DNA of 64,000 nt from Branchiostoma belcheri (Eukaryota > Chordata > Leptocardii > Amphioxiformes > Branchiostomatidae), in the NCBI RefSeq assembly GCF_001625305.1, contig NW_017802603.1, positions 383,449-447,448 of the forward strand. The letters are read 5' to 3'. A program made the translations under genes and the position numbers. This document shows positions 12,901 through 24,900 of the stretch, in pieces. Within the stretch, counting starts at the first letter, position 1. Each line of letters opens with the position of its first letter. Under the pieces are notes generated by a model. It was not told the DNA's origin. It saw only the letters and a list, made by a program, of their open reading frames with translations, and ran no database searches.

Positions 12901-15900
12901 AACAACTTCAGCACCACGGAGAGCAACTGAGCAGCCTTGTGCGCAGTACTGACTGTGGCGGTACTTCAGCACTGATAATTTAGCACCAAGGACAGATACA
13001 AACAACGCTATTTGTATGGCAACAAAGAAGCACGCACTGTTACTGTTTTCCATGTTTGTTTTCTACTCAGGCCACCATCCTGTTCCTCGTCGCTCTAGCC
13101 TTTGCTGCCACAGCCACGTGTCTGGTTGTCTGGAGGGTGTACTACAACGGGGACCAGTGTCCGCCCGGGCAGCTGAGAAAGGTGAGCACATTAGTACTTA
13201 GCTCTCGGGATTTTAAAACAGAACAGCAATACAAAGACGATGTGATGAGAAGTGTAGATATTGGGTATACACTTTCTGTAGTCACCAAAATCAATAACCT
13301 TGTCTCCGTGTAGAAATAACTCATAGAAGTTATGGTTGGTCTTCTCCTTTTATCTCTCAGTGAGTTCTGTTTGAATACCAATACCTTTTCGAAAGTGTTA
13401 CTTGAAGTACGCGAGGTATTCGCATCAAAGAAAAACGCACGAAATCTTAAAAATCTGCACAAGGCAACTTTATTTTACAGCGTCTGATGTATCTCATTTG
13501 CACTGCGAGAGAACAGATTACTAGTACATCACCACGCGCCATTTCTTAGAATTGGATTCCCACCCAGATAAGCGTGCTTCAATCGGTGCGCGGCTAAAGC
13601 CTGGATCAATAAGCGCTGTATCTACTTTAATGTCTAGTGCTTCTCGAGAGGTACATCGTTATGTTGGCAGGAAGACTTTACTTGTTTATAAGTCTGACCA
13701 CGGCACAGATAGCGGCCTCTGCCGGCTCCTCCGCCCGCGCATGCTGCTCAACAGATCGCACAGCCTGATAGGCGGTGAGCTTTGCCGCAACACGCCGATA
13801 AGCAGGGAGTGATGGAAGGCAGAGTGTTCGCCAGATGACGCTAGATATGAATCATGCACGCCCGGTAGGAAGTTCACTATCCGGAAGAGTAGAGGGACGT
13901 CTTGCCATTTTGCGTTTGCTTATTGCCTGACCCCGAAATGTTTTAAACCTTTGAGGAATGGTACCATGAAAAACAAAGTGATGGGGGAAGGAAATGATGT
14001 ACTTCGTGTAATAATGCTGTCTTGCCGCGGGCTTAAGTAGAATGTCGGCTTTTATGCAACATGAAAATCAAGTTTATGAGAGCTAGACATTGCCTCTGGG
14101 GTTAATCTTCTACTCTTGCCCGGCATTTCAGCATATTTACTACTACTACTCCAGGGAGAACAGAGAATAACGCCAGGGCAGTAAAAGCAGCCCCTGTCAT
14201 ACATGCGTTCAAAGATGGCTTTGTTGTGACTTATATCCTGGGAGTTTTAGGGAACAGTCTTGATGCTGTTTTGTTACCAGTCAAAAAACTTTGAAGCGTA
14301 GCGCGAATGGTGGATGATCATTTCCGAGGCAAAATCAAGTTTATGTCCCGTGGTATGGTATGGAAAATGATAAGCTTACACACAAAATATACTGAATTGA
14401 GAAATATGTCTCATAGCTTTCTATATCTCCTCGCCTTATTGCTCAGTAAATCTCAGCAGAATAAGAGATATACATGTCTCGGGGATGATTTATCTACTTT
14501 CCTAACAGGGACATAGGGATTACTTAGATATTCTCTTCACGTACGATGTCTGAAATACTAAGTAATGGGACAAATACAGACAACTACAAGGTAGCTACAG
14601 AATATGAGAGTGTAAATCTTAGCCAATCTGCTTGTCAGAGACGACTTGGCCGAGGGTTGGACATGTTTTGAGATAGCTTGCAAGCTGGAGAAGAATATAT
14701 AATTTGACACCGTTCCTGAACTCTTTATCGCCATCTTACTTCAGTTTATTACAGTTGTTTCAGTGTTTACAGTAGTTTTATAACATTGTCGACGATCTGC
14801 GTTATTCGGGTCGGTGTAAAATTTTACGACATGTATCTCGATGACTATTCTTTATGAAAATCTCGATAACCAATACTTTGATCGACAGCAGCTGCTTGAG
14901 AGCTTATTAGCTATTCTTTTTATACGTTAATAATTCCGCGGGATTTAAAAAGAAGTGAATACTTAAAATGCCCTTAAGGTGTCCCATAACCGCCTCTTGT
15001 CTTTTTTATTACCTGTGCTCGTTAAATGAGTGGGTATAAATCTGTATATAATACTTTGGGAACTCCCTTGCCGATTTTACGCAATCCGCCAGAAGTGTCG
15101 ACACAAATGGCCTGGGAACATTAGTACGATATATCGATTTTTTTCTATTGCCCCGTCACGTTTTTGGAAAAGCGATTCACCTAATCCCTTTCAATAGAAC
15201 GCCCGAGGAAGTAATGCGAGATGTGTGCAGAAGATCCTCCTGCCAAAATGTCAATGTCTAAAACCTAGCATCGAGCAAAGCGCAGATAACTTTTATAGCT
15301 TTCCTCTTACATGCTTCGAATGGAGTGGAAACAGAAGGTATTGCTTTGTAACGGATGTGCCATAAAAGATATCAGATAGGTTGAATTTCTGCCAAGATGG
15401 AATACAAGCCGCAGAATGGCGCTGGCAAATGTCTTTCCGGAGTCAGATCTGTATTCCATGTACCCTGTGCGTAGGCGGGCGACGAGCCCACACTTATTCT
15501 ATCAGGTCTGTGTCGGAATTGATCTTCGTCAGCCAGGAAACAATAAAATGATATCTCCTTCTAGGAATACTATAGAAAAGAGAATCCGATGCACAGAAAC
15601 ATTACTTGGCACAGTTTTATACACCTTAAAAATAAGAGTTATCAAAATCACTCACTGAAGCTTATATCCGGGGTTATTGGTATGGCTGCTACAAAAGTTT
15701 TTTTGTGAAGAAAGATAAAATACTAGGATGTGAAGTTTGAATTACAGACATGTCCAGAGATCCTGATATTAGCCTTGTACGATGTGCCCAGGGTGTAGTT
15801 TCGCCCACATGTACTGAAGGAGCCATTTATTTGCCTCCCTATGACGCAAACGGAAAGAACGGCGTGCGTCTTACTTCGTGAGTTTTATTTCAAAGGTTGA

Positions 15901-18900
15901 AAAGTTTGAATGACAAAAGCCACCAGGGCGGTCAGCACCACTTTTAATGGCTCAAACTACGCCATCGTTTGCCAAAGAGATTTACAGACAGTAAGTAACT
16001 CGTTAGACAGACAGACAGTAAGTAACTCGTAACGCTATGGTCCGACATGGCCGCGTCAATGACTGGGAAAGGAAGCACGTTAAAACACTACCGGTACCAT
16101 TCAGCCCCCAAACCACCAGCTCTTTGAATTCGACCATACGATATAACATTTTGGTATAAGTTAGTCTTCCAATAGCAGAAGATATGACCGTGAGACATAG
16201 TCATAATGACAATAGACTTTCTGGCTAGAAGTGAGACAGCACCACCCTGTGGCGGCGGTAATATTTTGATGTTTCGTACAGTAGATATACTTTTAAAGTG
16301 ATGTTCTATCATTACCCTATTACGTACGTGAGAAAGATAGCAATTAGCAATATATTGCATATTTCTTCAGCTAATACCATAATCAGTTGATCTTTGAGAA
16401 TACGATGCCAATATTTGGTAGTGAAGTCTAATTACCCAACGGCGAGGGTTTTAAGGAGCTAATAATGGGATTTATAGGATTATCCTCAAAATAGAAAGTC
16501 TATAAGGTAAGTATATATACAAGTAAACAACAACTATGACGTTAATGCCCAATTGAGGAGAACCTTTTAAATGTGATGTAGATTAGTCAAACTGAATGAT
16601 TTCTTTTAACTTGCGATGCCGCCTCATTCATGATTCTACACACGCAGCAATATAGGGCTTGTCACTTGGCAGTAAGTGTTTGTTAGTATGCACGCCCAGG
16701 CCGGGTAAAACTCTGTCTACAGATGAGACACTGGAGTGCAAGTACTTCGTAAAACTGGTATCAACCGGTAATCAAGGGGCAGACGTGAAATCTCGCATAC
16801 AAGATACAAGATGACTTTATTCGCAATTGGCAGTGTTAGTGACACTGAATTAAAAACGAATTTACATATACTAAAAAACCTCAGTTAGATACAGTTGCTG
16901 TAGCTAAAATATTGATGTTCTAAAATAGACATAGTTGAATGCTATAGGTGGCTATAGATATTTACAAGCAATACAAGGTAAGATTTCGTGTCAGACAAAG
17001 GTGTAAAAGACAGACTGGTACAGTATATTTACAGTGCTGATTTCATGCCAAGTCCGTGCTGGTTAAGCAAACTGATCATATGTGGAATACAAGAGTTCTG
17101 GTATCTGTTGGTTCTAGTCGTGGGAATGTCCAGTTTGTGACCGTTGCGGGTCACTCTGCCAGAGATCTGGGCCCTGTGTAGTGGCAGCCAGGCTCTAAAA
17201 TCTGAGCATCTCAACAGAATGCGGTGTAACAGGCACGTCAAACTTACGTGGAGGATTGAAAAGGTATTAACAAGTCCTGGGGAGAGAGTTTACCATATTT
17301 GTACAGGAAGTGTGGGAGAGGAAAGGATGAGACTAGACACGCCGTGGGAGGATGACACATGCTGTTATAAAGGACGAGTACTGCCGCTTCCCGACCCACA
17401 CACCAGTCATTTATGTAGTAATACCGCCTACGCTAGAGGGAAGACATGAAAAAATCATTCGGAATAAAGCTTAACTAGAGGGAAGGTTGACTAACGATTT
17501 TGCTTGGTCGATAACTTCCTTAAGCTTCAATGACACAATAAAATCTGACGTTGAGACGGCTGGTGTTGTACAGAACCGACAGTTGCTTTAGAACAACATC
17601 TTCGTGATTCCTGACCTGAACGTACCGCGCCCATGCCACGTTCATTGCCTGGCAAGTTCTACAGGTTGTTTATGCGTTAGGGCATACAGGCCCTGTCCAT
17701 GGTGCTGATTTATGAGCTGTCTTTCTTCGGCAGTTGGCAGTGTCTTTCCCAGATGGACAAGCGTGTTGTGGCTCAACCAAGTGTCTCATTTGACAGGTAC
17801 AATGTCTGTCTGCTGAAGATAAAGCCGTTAATGTCCGCCTTGGTGAGATCTCTCAGACGGGATTCCTGCGTTTCTATTGGACAAGACGGCTGACAAATGG
17901 TGCGATTATCCATTAGTTCTGTGGAACGGTGTCCACCGTGGCGCCTACCGTTCCCTGTGGAGCAACAAGTGCGAGTTTGGTCAACGTTACTTTTGCTGTG
18001 CTGCCTACAGATAAGACAGAAATTAGACGCCTCTGATCCCTCTTGTTATCATTACAAAGCTCGGCGCAGCACGACCATGAATAACGGAGTCTACAGAGGA
18101 TACGGCCAGCAGATGTTGACAAGAAAGGAATACAATGTGGACAAATCCTCAGCTAAGGCATTTATTCCAGTCTATTTGTTACTTATCCTCAGGGGATGAA
18201 TTTCATTTTAATGGCGCATGTTCGCATTTGTACATGTGTTATCGGTGAAGCTCATGAACAATGACAGTTAATGGCATTTAGATGTCATCAAAAGTACAGT
18301 TCTGAAGAAACCTGCGTGATGCTCAGTCACTCTGGAGGCAACTCGGCAGGCTTTAGATGGTGTAAACCGTTAATACATAACAAATGGGTAGACCCGCTGG
18401 GTTTTGTAAGTCAGAATGTCGTTAGATGGTTGTCATGGTCTGAGTCAAAGGTCTGTATGGGCGAGATAAGAACCTTTATTTGTGCTGACCTAATCATCAC
18501 CTCCGGCAGGCAGATTATGTTTCCATCAACTCTTTCATTCGGACAGGATAGCTGAAAAGTAGAATGTGGGTGGAAATAAAGTTTAGTCTGAAACCATCAT
18601 AAATATAGTACTATTCCTTTGAAATACCATGTGTGCATTAGATGTGTGCGTTTGCTCGGGAGGGGGTATAAATAGGGGGTGGTTGAGCGATAACAAACAC
18701 GAGTATAAAAAGATTCCCAACAAATTCTCCAAGCTGCCCTATCAACCGTGTTATTGAATTTATTCCACGAATTTATCCCTGGTGGAAGGCAGCGACCTCT
18801 CAATCCCTGTCCCAACTTAGCATTCCGCGCCCGTCGGCAACGTTCCCCGGGCTAAACTAGCAAATGTGAAGGGGTCACCTGGTGCACTGACATCCCCATC

Positions 18901-21900
18901 GTTAAATGTCTTTTTAATACTGCGTCTTCGTCAGTCTCCCCCCGGCAAACTGAACGGTCCACACTCGTCAATCTACTTACACTGCTGAATTGACGACTCG
19001 TTCAGAATGGTGCCATTCCATTTTCATATTCATAGCCAAGTGGAAGGGCAAGGCCATCGGTGGAATAAGGAGTCAACCAGAAGTCATTTTCATTCGTACG
19101 CAAAAAAAACAACAACTAATAAATCTGTCATTCAAGGAAAACTTCAACACGTTCTCTGATGTTTGGAAGAATATCGGAAACGTCTATTGGTAAGCTCTGG
19201 TAGTGATATTTATGAGTGAGCAAATACTGGATATATGGATGTCCAATCTTTATCAACTCGTCAGAATGAAAACTGATTTTGAGTTGATGTCGTGAGGAAT
19301 TTGCACAATTTCCCAGTAAAAGAAAAGAAACGCACACAAAAAACTAAAGGGGTGTTCCTCGGCGAGATCAGCCCGTAATCAAATTGCTGGAAGGAAGGTT
19401 CAATTTGCCCCCACCTCTCCTCCTGGGAAGATTGTAAGCGAGTAATATTGAGGATGAGGCGGGGAGCCGATTTGGAAGCCGAACATGGTAACTGTAAACC
19501 ATTCTGTGAACGTGACCAGAAATAATCATCCTCATTAAAACGTTTTAACATTCCGGTCCCGGGGTATCCCCTCCCGGCTGCAGATCGACAGGGAAAACCT
19601 CGTTAATCTAACTTCCGTGGGAGAGCACTGCTTCACTCCCTCAGCTTATTATTCCGTATTTCATATCTGGTAAATCATACCATAAACGGCAAATACAACA
19701 GGAAACTTAATACCAACAGTCGTTTTTCAGTCGACTTTATTGTTCAAGTTTTAATAATAATATCACGACAGCAATGCATAAAGAAAGTTTCCTTTTAACA
19801 GTCACAGCACATTTTATTTCGGCAAGTGTGCACCAGATCTATATGCCACCATGCTTTATCGCCAAAAAAGTCAATCTCTGCCAAAAATATTTTACGCCTA
19901 ATAGATCTTGCTCAGGCATTAACGCTCCTCTATATCTAGACTGGGTGTAATCGATTTTCAATTAATGGCCCAAGATTCAATCAACAAGGAAAAGGCCAGA
20001 AGAGGCATTACAACGGTACTTACCGCTATTTAATGGTTCCACGACCTTGACTCGCATTAACTTATCCAAAGGTGAGAAGAATCGGCATTGTGTGGACAAT
20101 TTATCTGGAGTGTCACGTGATGTGCCGTTGTGTTGACCCTACGTGTTTTGAAAAGAAATGCGCGGGAAGTTCTCGTCGTCATGCGGATAGGTAGAATCTG
20201 ACCCGGCTCGAATTTACATGTCTTTATGTCCAAAATGAAAGGACATCGTCCAAAGAAGTTGTCGTATGTAAGAGATTTTATGTATTAATATATTTTCCAT
20301 GTAGCATATAATATGTCACCTGAGGCTTAAATCGAAGAATGTTTACCGCCGATTAACGTGCAAATCACATAAAGCTTCCATCTGGTCTTTCAACTGAGTT
20401 ACGACCACGGTTTTTGCTTTGTCAGCGACACTTTGGCTGGCTCCTAGTCTTTTTTACGGAAATGTCGATCTCTGGCCGGAGAACTGTCGCGGTAGGGTTT
20501 GATTTTTTAAGTGAGGGTCTGGAGAGTTTGTTTTGGGCAGGGCCTGGAGATGAAATATAACCTCTAGCTCCTTGTTTGCAAAAACAGTTTTAAACATTAC
20601 TTTCGGTCTATTTGTTCTATCACCAAGCCAGTACTAGTAGCTTGAATACCGTTTGTCAGCCATGATGATTCCAGTCTTGTTAGGTCTCTCCTGGGAATGA
20701 GAGGGTGTAAAACTGCCGCCCTGGAGTTACTACTCTAAAGGACTGAGGCAAATTGAATTCCACGCTTTCATGAGCCAGAGAATTTAGCTGTTGTCGTAAC
20801 TTGGCAGACATGAGCATCACGCTCTTTCGTCATCGGCATAAAAGTCCACGGCTTTACATCTCAATCCTCCCCATCAAAGTAGAACCCCGTTTACTACAGT
20901 CGTAAAACCACGCTAATCCTCGTTGTAAAGTCATGCAGAGTGTTGTCGTAAAATCACGGCGAGACCCAAGACACGCAAGGAACGTCGTCTCATCAGGGAG
21001 GTGTCGTCCATTATCGTAAATAGGCACGTAGTTACATCGCAAGTGGACGGAACGGTATAATGAAGGAAAGCGGCGCGATGCCACAGGTCACACAGTAGAC
21101 AACCTTTGGAACACCGGCTGTAACAACTTCTACACGTTCTCAGGAGTTAAACGTCTTGTCAGGAAGGCGCCATGGCAAATGTCTTCGCCTGACGAAGTTA
21201 TGAGACAGACAAAACGGCCACGACACTTAGCATACCAATAAAAACCTTGTCAGTGGACGTTATCATAACAAAGCAAAACCAGCAGACGTAGATTTCCCTG
21301 GTGAGCCGTCCGTGAGCCCCCGCTATCTAAACCACTCTGCCGGCAGAAATACCATATTGACCAACGCCGCCCCATTACTGTCAACATAATGCATTTCTTC
21401 CAAGGTAATTGAGTTTGTGGTGCACAAATTAAGATTCTGTTGGAGCACCGTTAGACGCGTCAGTTCTTTCCATTCTGATCAGTCCTGATTGCTGTATGTG
21501 ATACACCCCCACGCACACAGGGAGCCACTGATTACATTGCAGTAGAGAGATCAAATCCAGAATGCATCCAGGGGGTACTGGTAATTTGGCATCGTTGTGT
21601 AGTCCGTACTTTACATGGTTTGTCAAAAAAACAAGACTAAGAAGAACGTACTTTTTATGCAGTTTGGAAGTAAACATACGCTGCTGCCCTAACTTTGAAC
21701 CTCTTCGATTCTATATGTAGTTCATAGAATGGTGAAAAAGAACACGAAAGAAGCAGTTTTCCATTTTATCCAGCTGATACTCTGATATAGCTTTTGCAAT
21801 AAAGTCATTAGGTATAGCAGCCATGGACGTTGAATATTGACCATGAATCCATCTTCTTCAATCTTGGCGATTCCGTAGCCAATGTCAGGCCGCTCAATAA

Positions 21901-24900
21901 AGTCTGGCGGATGTTTCATAGCTTTTGCATTCAAACGCAGCTACAGTCGCACATTTCTCACAACGTTAACGCCTCAGAGAATAGTCACGAGTAGCCTATA
22001 GACTGAAAAACGACCAGAGAATCTACCATGAAACACGCACGCATAATAACTCGCTACATCTTTGTCGTACATAAAACGGTTTGTGAGCTCCGTAAAGATA
22101 GTTCCAAACTACTTAGTGGGACCCGGATTAACTTTATGTCATCAATACTTGTACAAATGACCACATGTGCAAGCACCGGATCTGTGCAATTCATGACGGT
22201 ACTGAGTATAGATGACGTTTTGAGGGCAATGTGTGGAAAGCATGAGCCAACCCTCATTATACACTGATCAATGTTCACTTCCTTCGTAGTTTCAAACGTA
22301 AAGGAATCAGTTCATGCATTATGATGACGAATCACCAAAGGTGTAAAGTACCCCAAACAGGCTCAGCTAGTCAGAGAAATCTCTCATCACAACAGCATAA
22401 GATCAGTATCAGTTTACGAACGTATAGACCTCTTTTAATGTGTTCCCGTCTATAGAATGATGGTGAATGATGTAGAATGAAAGGAATCCAGTAATTCGCT
22501 ACGTTGACAGAATATATTCCAAACAATGTGTCATCCTCAACAGTGACAAAATCATGATATTATATCAGATGCATAATTATCGTCTTATAAGACAAAGTGC
22601 CCTATTAATATGGGATTATGCCAATCATAGCAGACAATTTAGCTGGTCAATCTAGCTGCGGATGTCACCCATGAATCTTCTTCCTATCGATCGCAATACA
22701 GAGTGTGATGTTTTTTCTCCGCTTCAGGTGTGCACGATAGCGTTTGGTCTTTGCAAGAAAAATGCATGTGATAGATACATATTCGGCTGGACATGGCACA
22801 TGCTCTTTAAACACAAATGCCGGTTCTCAGAAAGGCAGACATTAGTAGAAAGACATTGGGAGGAGAAATATGTGGAAATGTTTCAAAAGTTTCCCTTTAA
22901 AATAAGCGGGCATCAAAATATCAACATTGTACTACAACCCTAATTGGTGGTTTGGTAATAAAAATGTACGATCAGATCCTAATACGTCGAACATACAAAG
23001 CCAGAATCATTAGGTTCTCCACCAACTAGCAATGATTACACAGAAAAGCCGAAGTACAGGATAGCATCTAGCCATCTCCACCAACGGTCGATAACGATTT
23101 TCTCCTCTCAGCATCAGCCTGGCCCTGTATTTATTTTATTAGATAGCCAGGTTCACTGCCAAATTGCCGCCAACATCAGACTTGACGTTTAATTTACGGG
23201 CAACAACCACGCCACCACTACAATGGGGGCCGGGGAAGTGATCGCGGGCCTATTTCTGGCAGATTGGCCGCGGTACTTATCGATCCAGACGGGGGGTTCT
23301 GGGCAGGAAGGCGAAATTGCATCCTTTCTACTTCATCAACCGCAGGCGGACAAGAAGTTTAGTTGCACCCAAGTTGCTAATATCGAAATATCGATCAGCA
23401 GACACTTCCGACAAATCTACGTCAGGTTTAAAGTAACCATTCCCTTACAAAAGAAAAGCGCCGGTGGGAATTAAAGACCCTAAACATAGATATGTTCTGT
23501 AATACATGACCAAGGTATATTTGTCCACGACCATATAGTGGTATATTCTAGTAAATCCAGTTTTCAAAATTCCGGAAGTTATTATCTATTCGTACGTAAT
23601 GATAAACATGTTTATGAAATAATAATTTTACTTCCGAAATAAACTGACGACGGTATAAGCGTATGTTTGGTTGAAAATCCGTCCAGCTTTTGATGTAGTG
23701 TGAAAAACTGATGACTCGGGCGGAAATGAGAAAGCAAGCCGGTCGATGGTGCCCCTGCCACCGGCGACGTCGCCTGATAGATCCCTCTCTGAACGGGCAG
23801 ATGGGAATAGGGCCAATTATTGAAGCCGTGTGCGTTTGGAACACCGAGGACGTGCTCGTGTATACAGACCCTTTGTGTAACGGCTTGTCCGTGCGTCACG
23901 TTTCCTTTTATCAAAGTTCTTATTGGTTAATGAATAATGAAACTTAACGGAGATTTACGGGCAAATGGTATAGCAAATTTGCGATTAAAAAGGAACAGGA
24001 AGGCAACTTCCTCATGCTGCATCGCTTTCCTTATTGCGATTTAGGAAAATGTCTAACAACAAGATTAACTTTAGGGTTAGGGAGAAAAATAACTGCCTTG
24101 AAACTTGGGGACTTTTTCCCGTATGCTAATACATCGCCCGTGTTCCCGTTTCAACAGGGCAACCGTTGCTTCTTCTCCATCCACCGCACGCCTGGGGCCT
24201 ACTACCCCCGCCCGAGCCCCGAACACTCCTCCGCCGTCAAGAACGTCAACAATAACAACGCCGAGAAAGGACCGTCTCACCGCCACATCCGCCCCGAGGG
24301 AAGGCATCCCGATGAGGTACGAAACCGTCTGGAAGCGGTGGCTACTCTCCGCCCACCTTCTCCAGATCATCACAAAATGCCAGTAGGTGGCCCAACATGC
24401 TGTATTTCTGTGCTCATTTTCCTATTTATCTCTACATCCCTTCTTTTATTCCCTCACCTTTTCTCCTCGGTCCATTTGCACAGGTGTTGAAGACAGAGCA
24501 TTGGTATCCCAAGCCGTTCTACCATGTGGAAACGGGCTTCTTCCCACCTGAGTGGCTCAAGCCGAGGCCAACTAAGCACGCTCCCACCACCTCCACCCAT
24601 GATAATCCACCAAAGGTAAACACTGGCTAAACATTGGTTATATACGTCAATTGCCTTCTTTTATGTGCTAATAAACAATATTAATAAACAAGTTAATGAC
24701 ATGTATGAGAAGTTATCCATGTTTAGAGAGTCATCGGCCAGTCATTTCTATTCCGTTGGTTTTCACTGTTTTCTCTAACTTGAGTGCGAATTTAGCAACC
24801 GGTCTCACCAGGCAGTTCCGCTGTTTTACAGGTCATTCAGAAGCCAACCGAGGTACCACGAACGCGACGGCCTTTCAGTGGTGTCTGGAAAGCTCTTGGG

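Larger units (their letters stand above)
7152..13070. other. NSG intron (5.9 kb), candidate regulatory DNA
   Basis: No exon with family similarity is visible. It carries consensus CRE palindromes (TGACGTCA at 7519-7526 and 10282-10289) and an octamer ATGCAAAT at 8903-8910 of the POU type. These are motif matches only. The tract is less AT-rich than the 28-46 kb region and lacks obvious transposons, which would suit retained noncoding elements, but that needs alignment to judge. Confidence 0.35.
13182..24157. other. NSG intron (11 kb)
   Basis: The phase of the exons on either side matches directly, so no coding exon is required inside. A LINE 3' fragment occupies about 16797-17245. A short tandem (AGACAGTAAGTAACTCGT-type) lies at 15985-16031. 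A TATA-like sequence is at 18667-18674. I see nothing else that I can name. Confidence 0.5.

Noticed and set aside
13552..13877. Open frames on both strands around a GC-rich patch in the NSG intron
   Set aside because: Neither has splice sites in phase with the gene or a recognisable motif; the exon phases on both sides already match without it.
23548..23947. Several overlapping open frames on both strands
   Set aside because: No frame stands out in composition and no acceptor/donor pair fits; chance frames in a locally stop-poor stretch.
1..24000. Homeobox (Msx) coding exon expected from vertebrate synteny
   Set aside because: No WFQNRR-type homeodomain sequence is visible on either strand, so Msx, if linked, lies outside.
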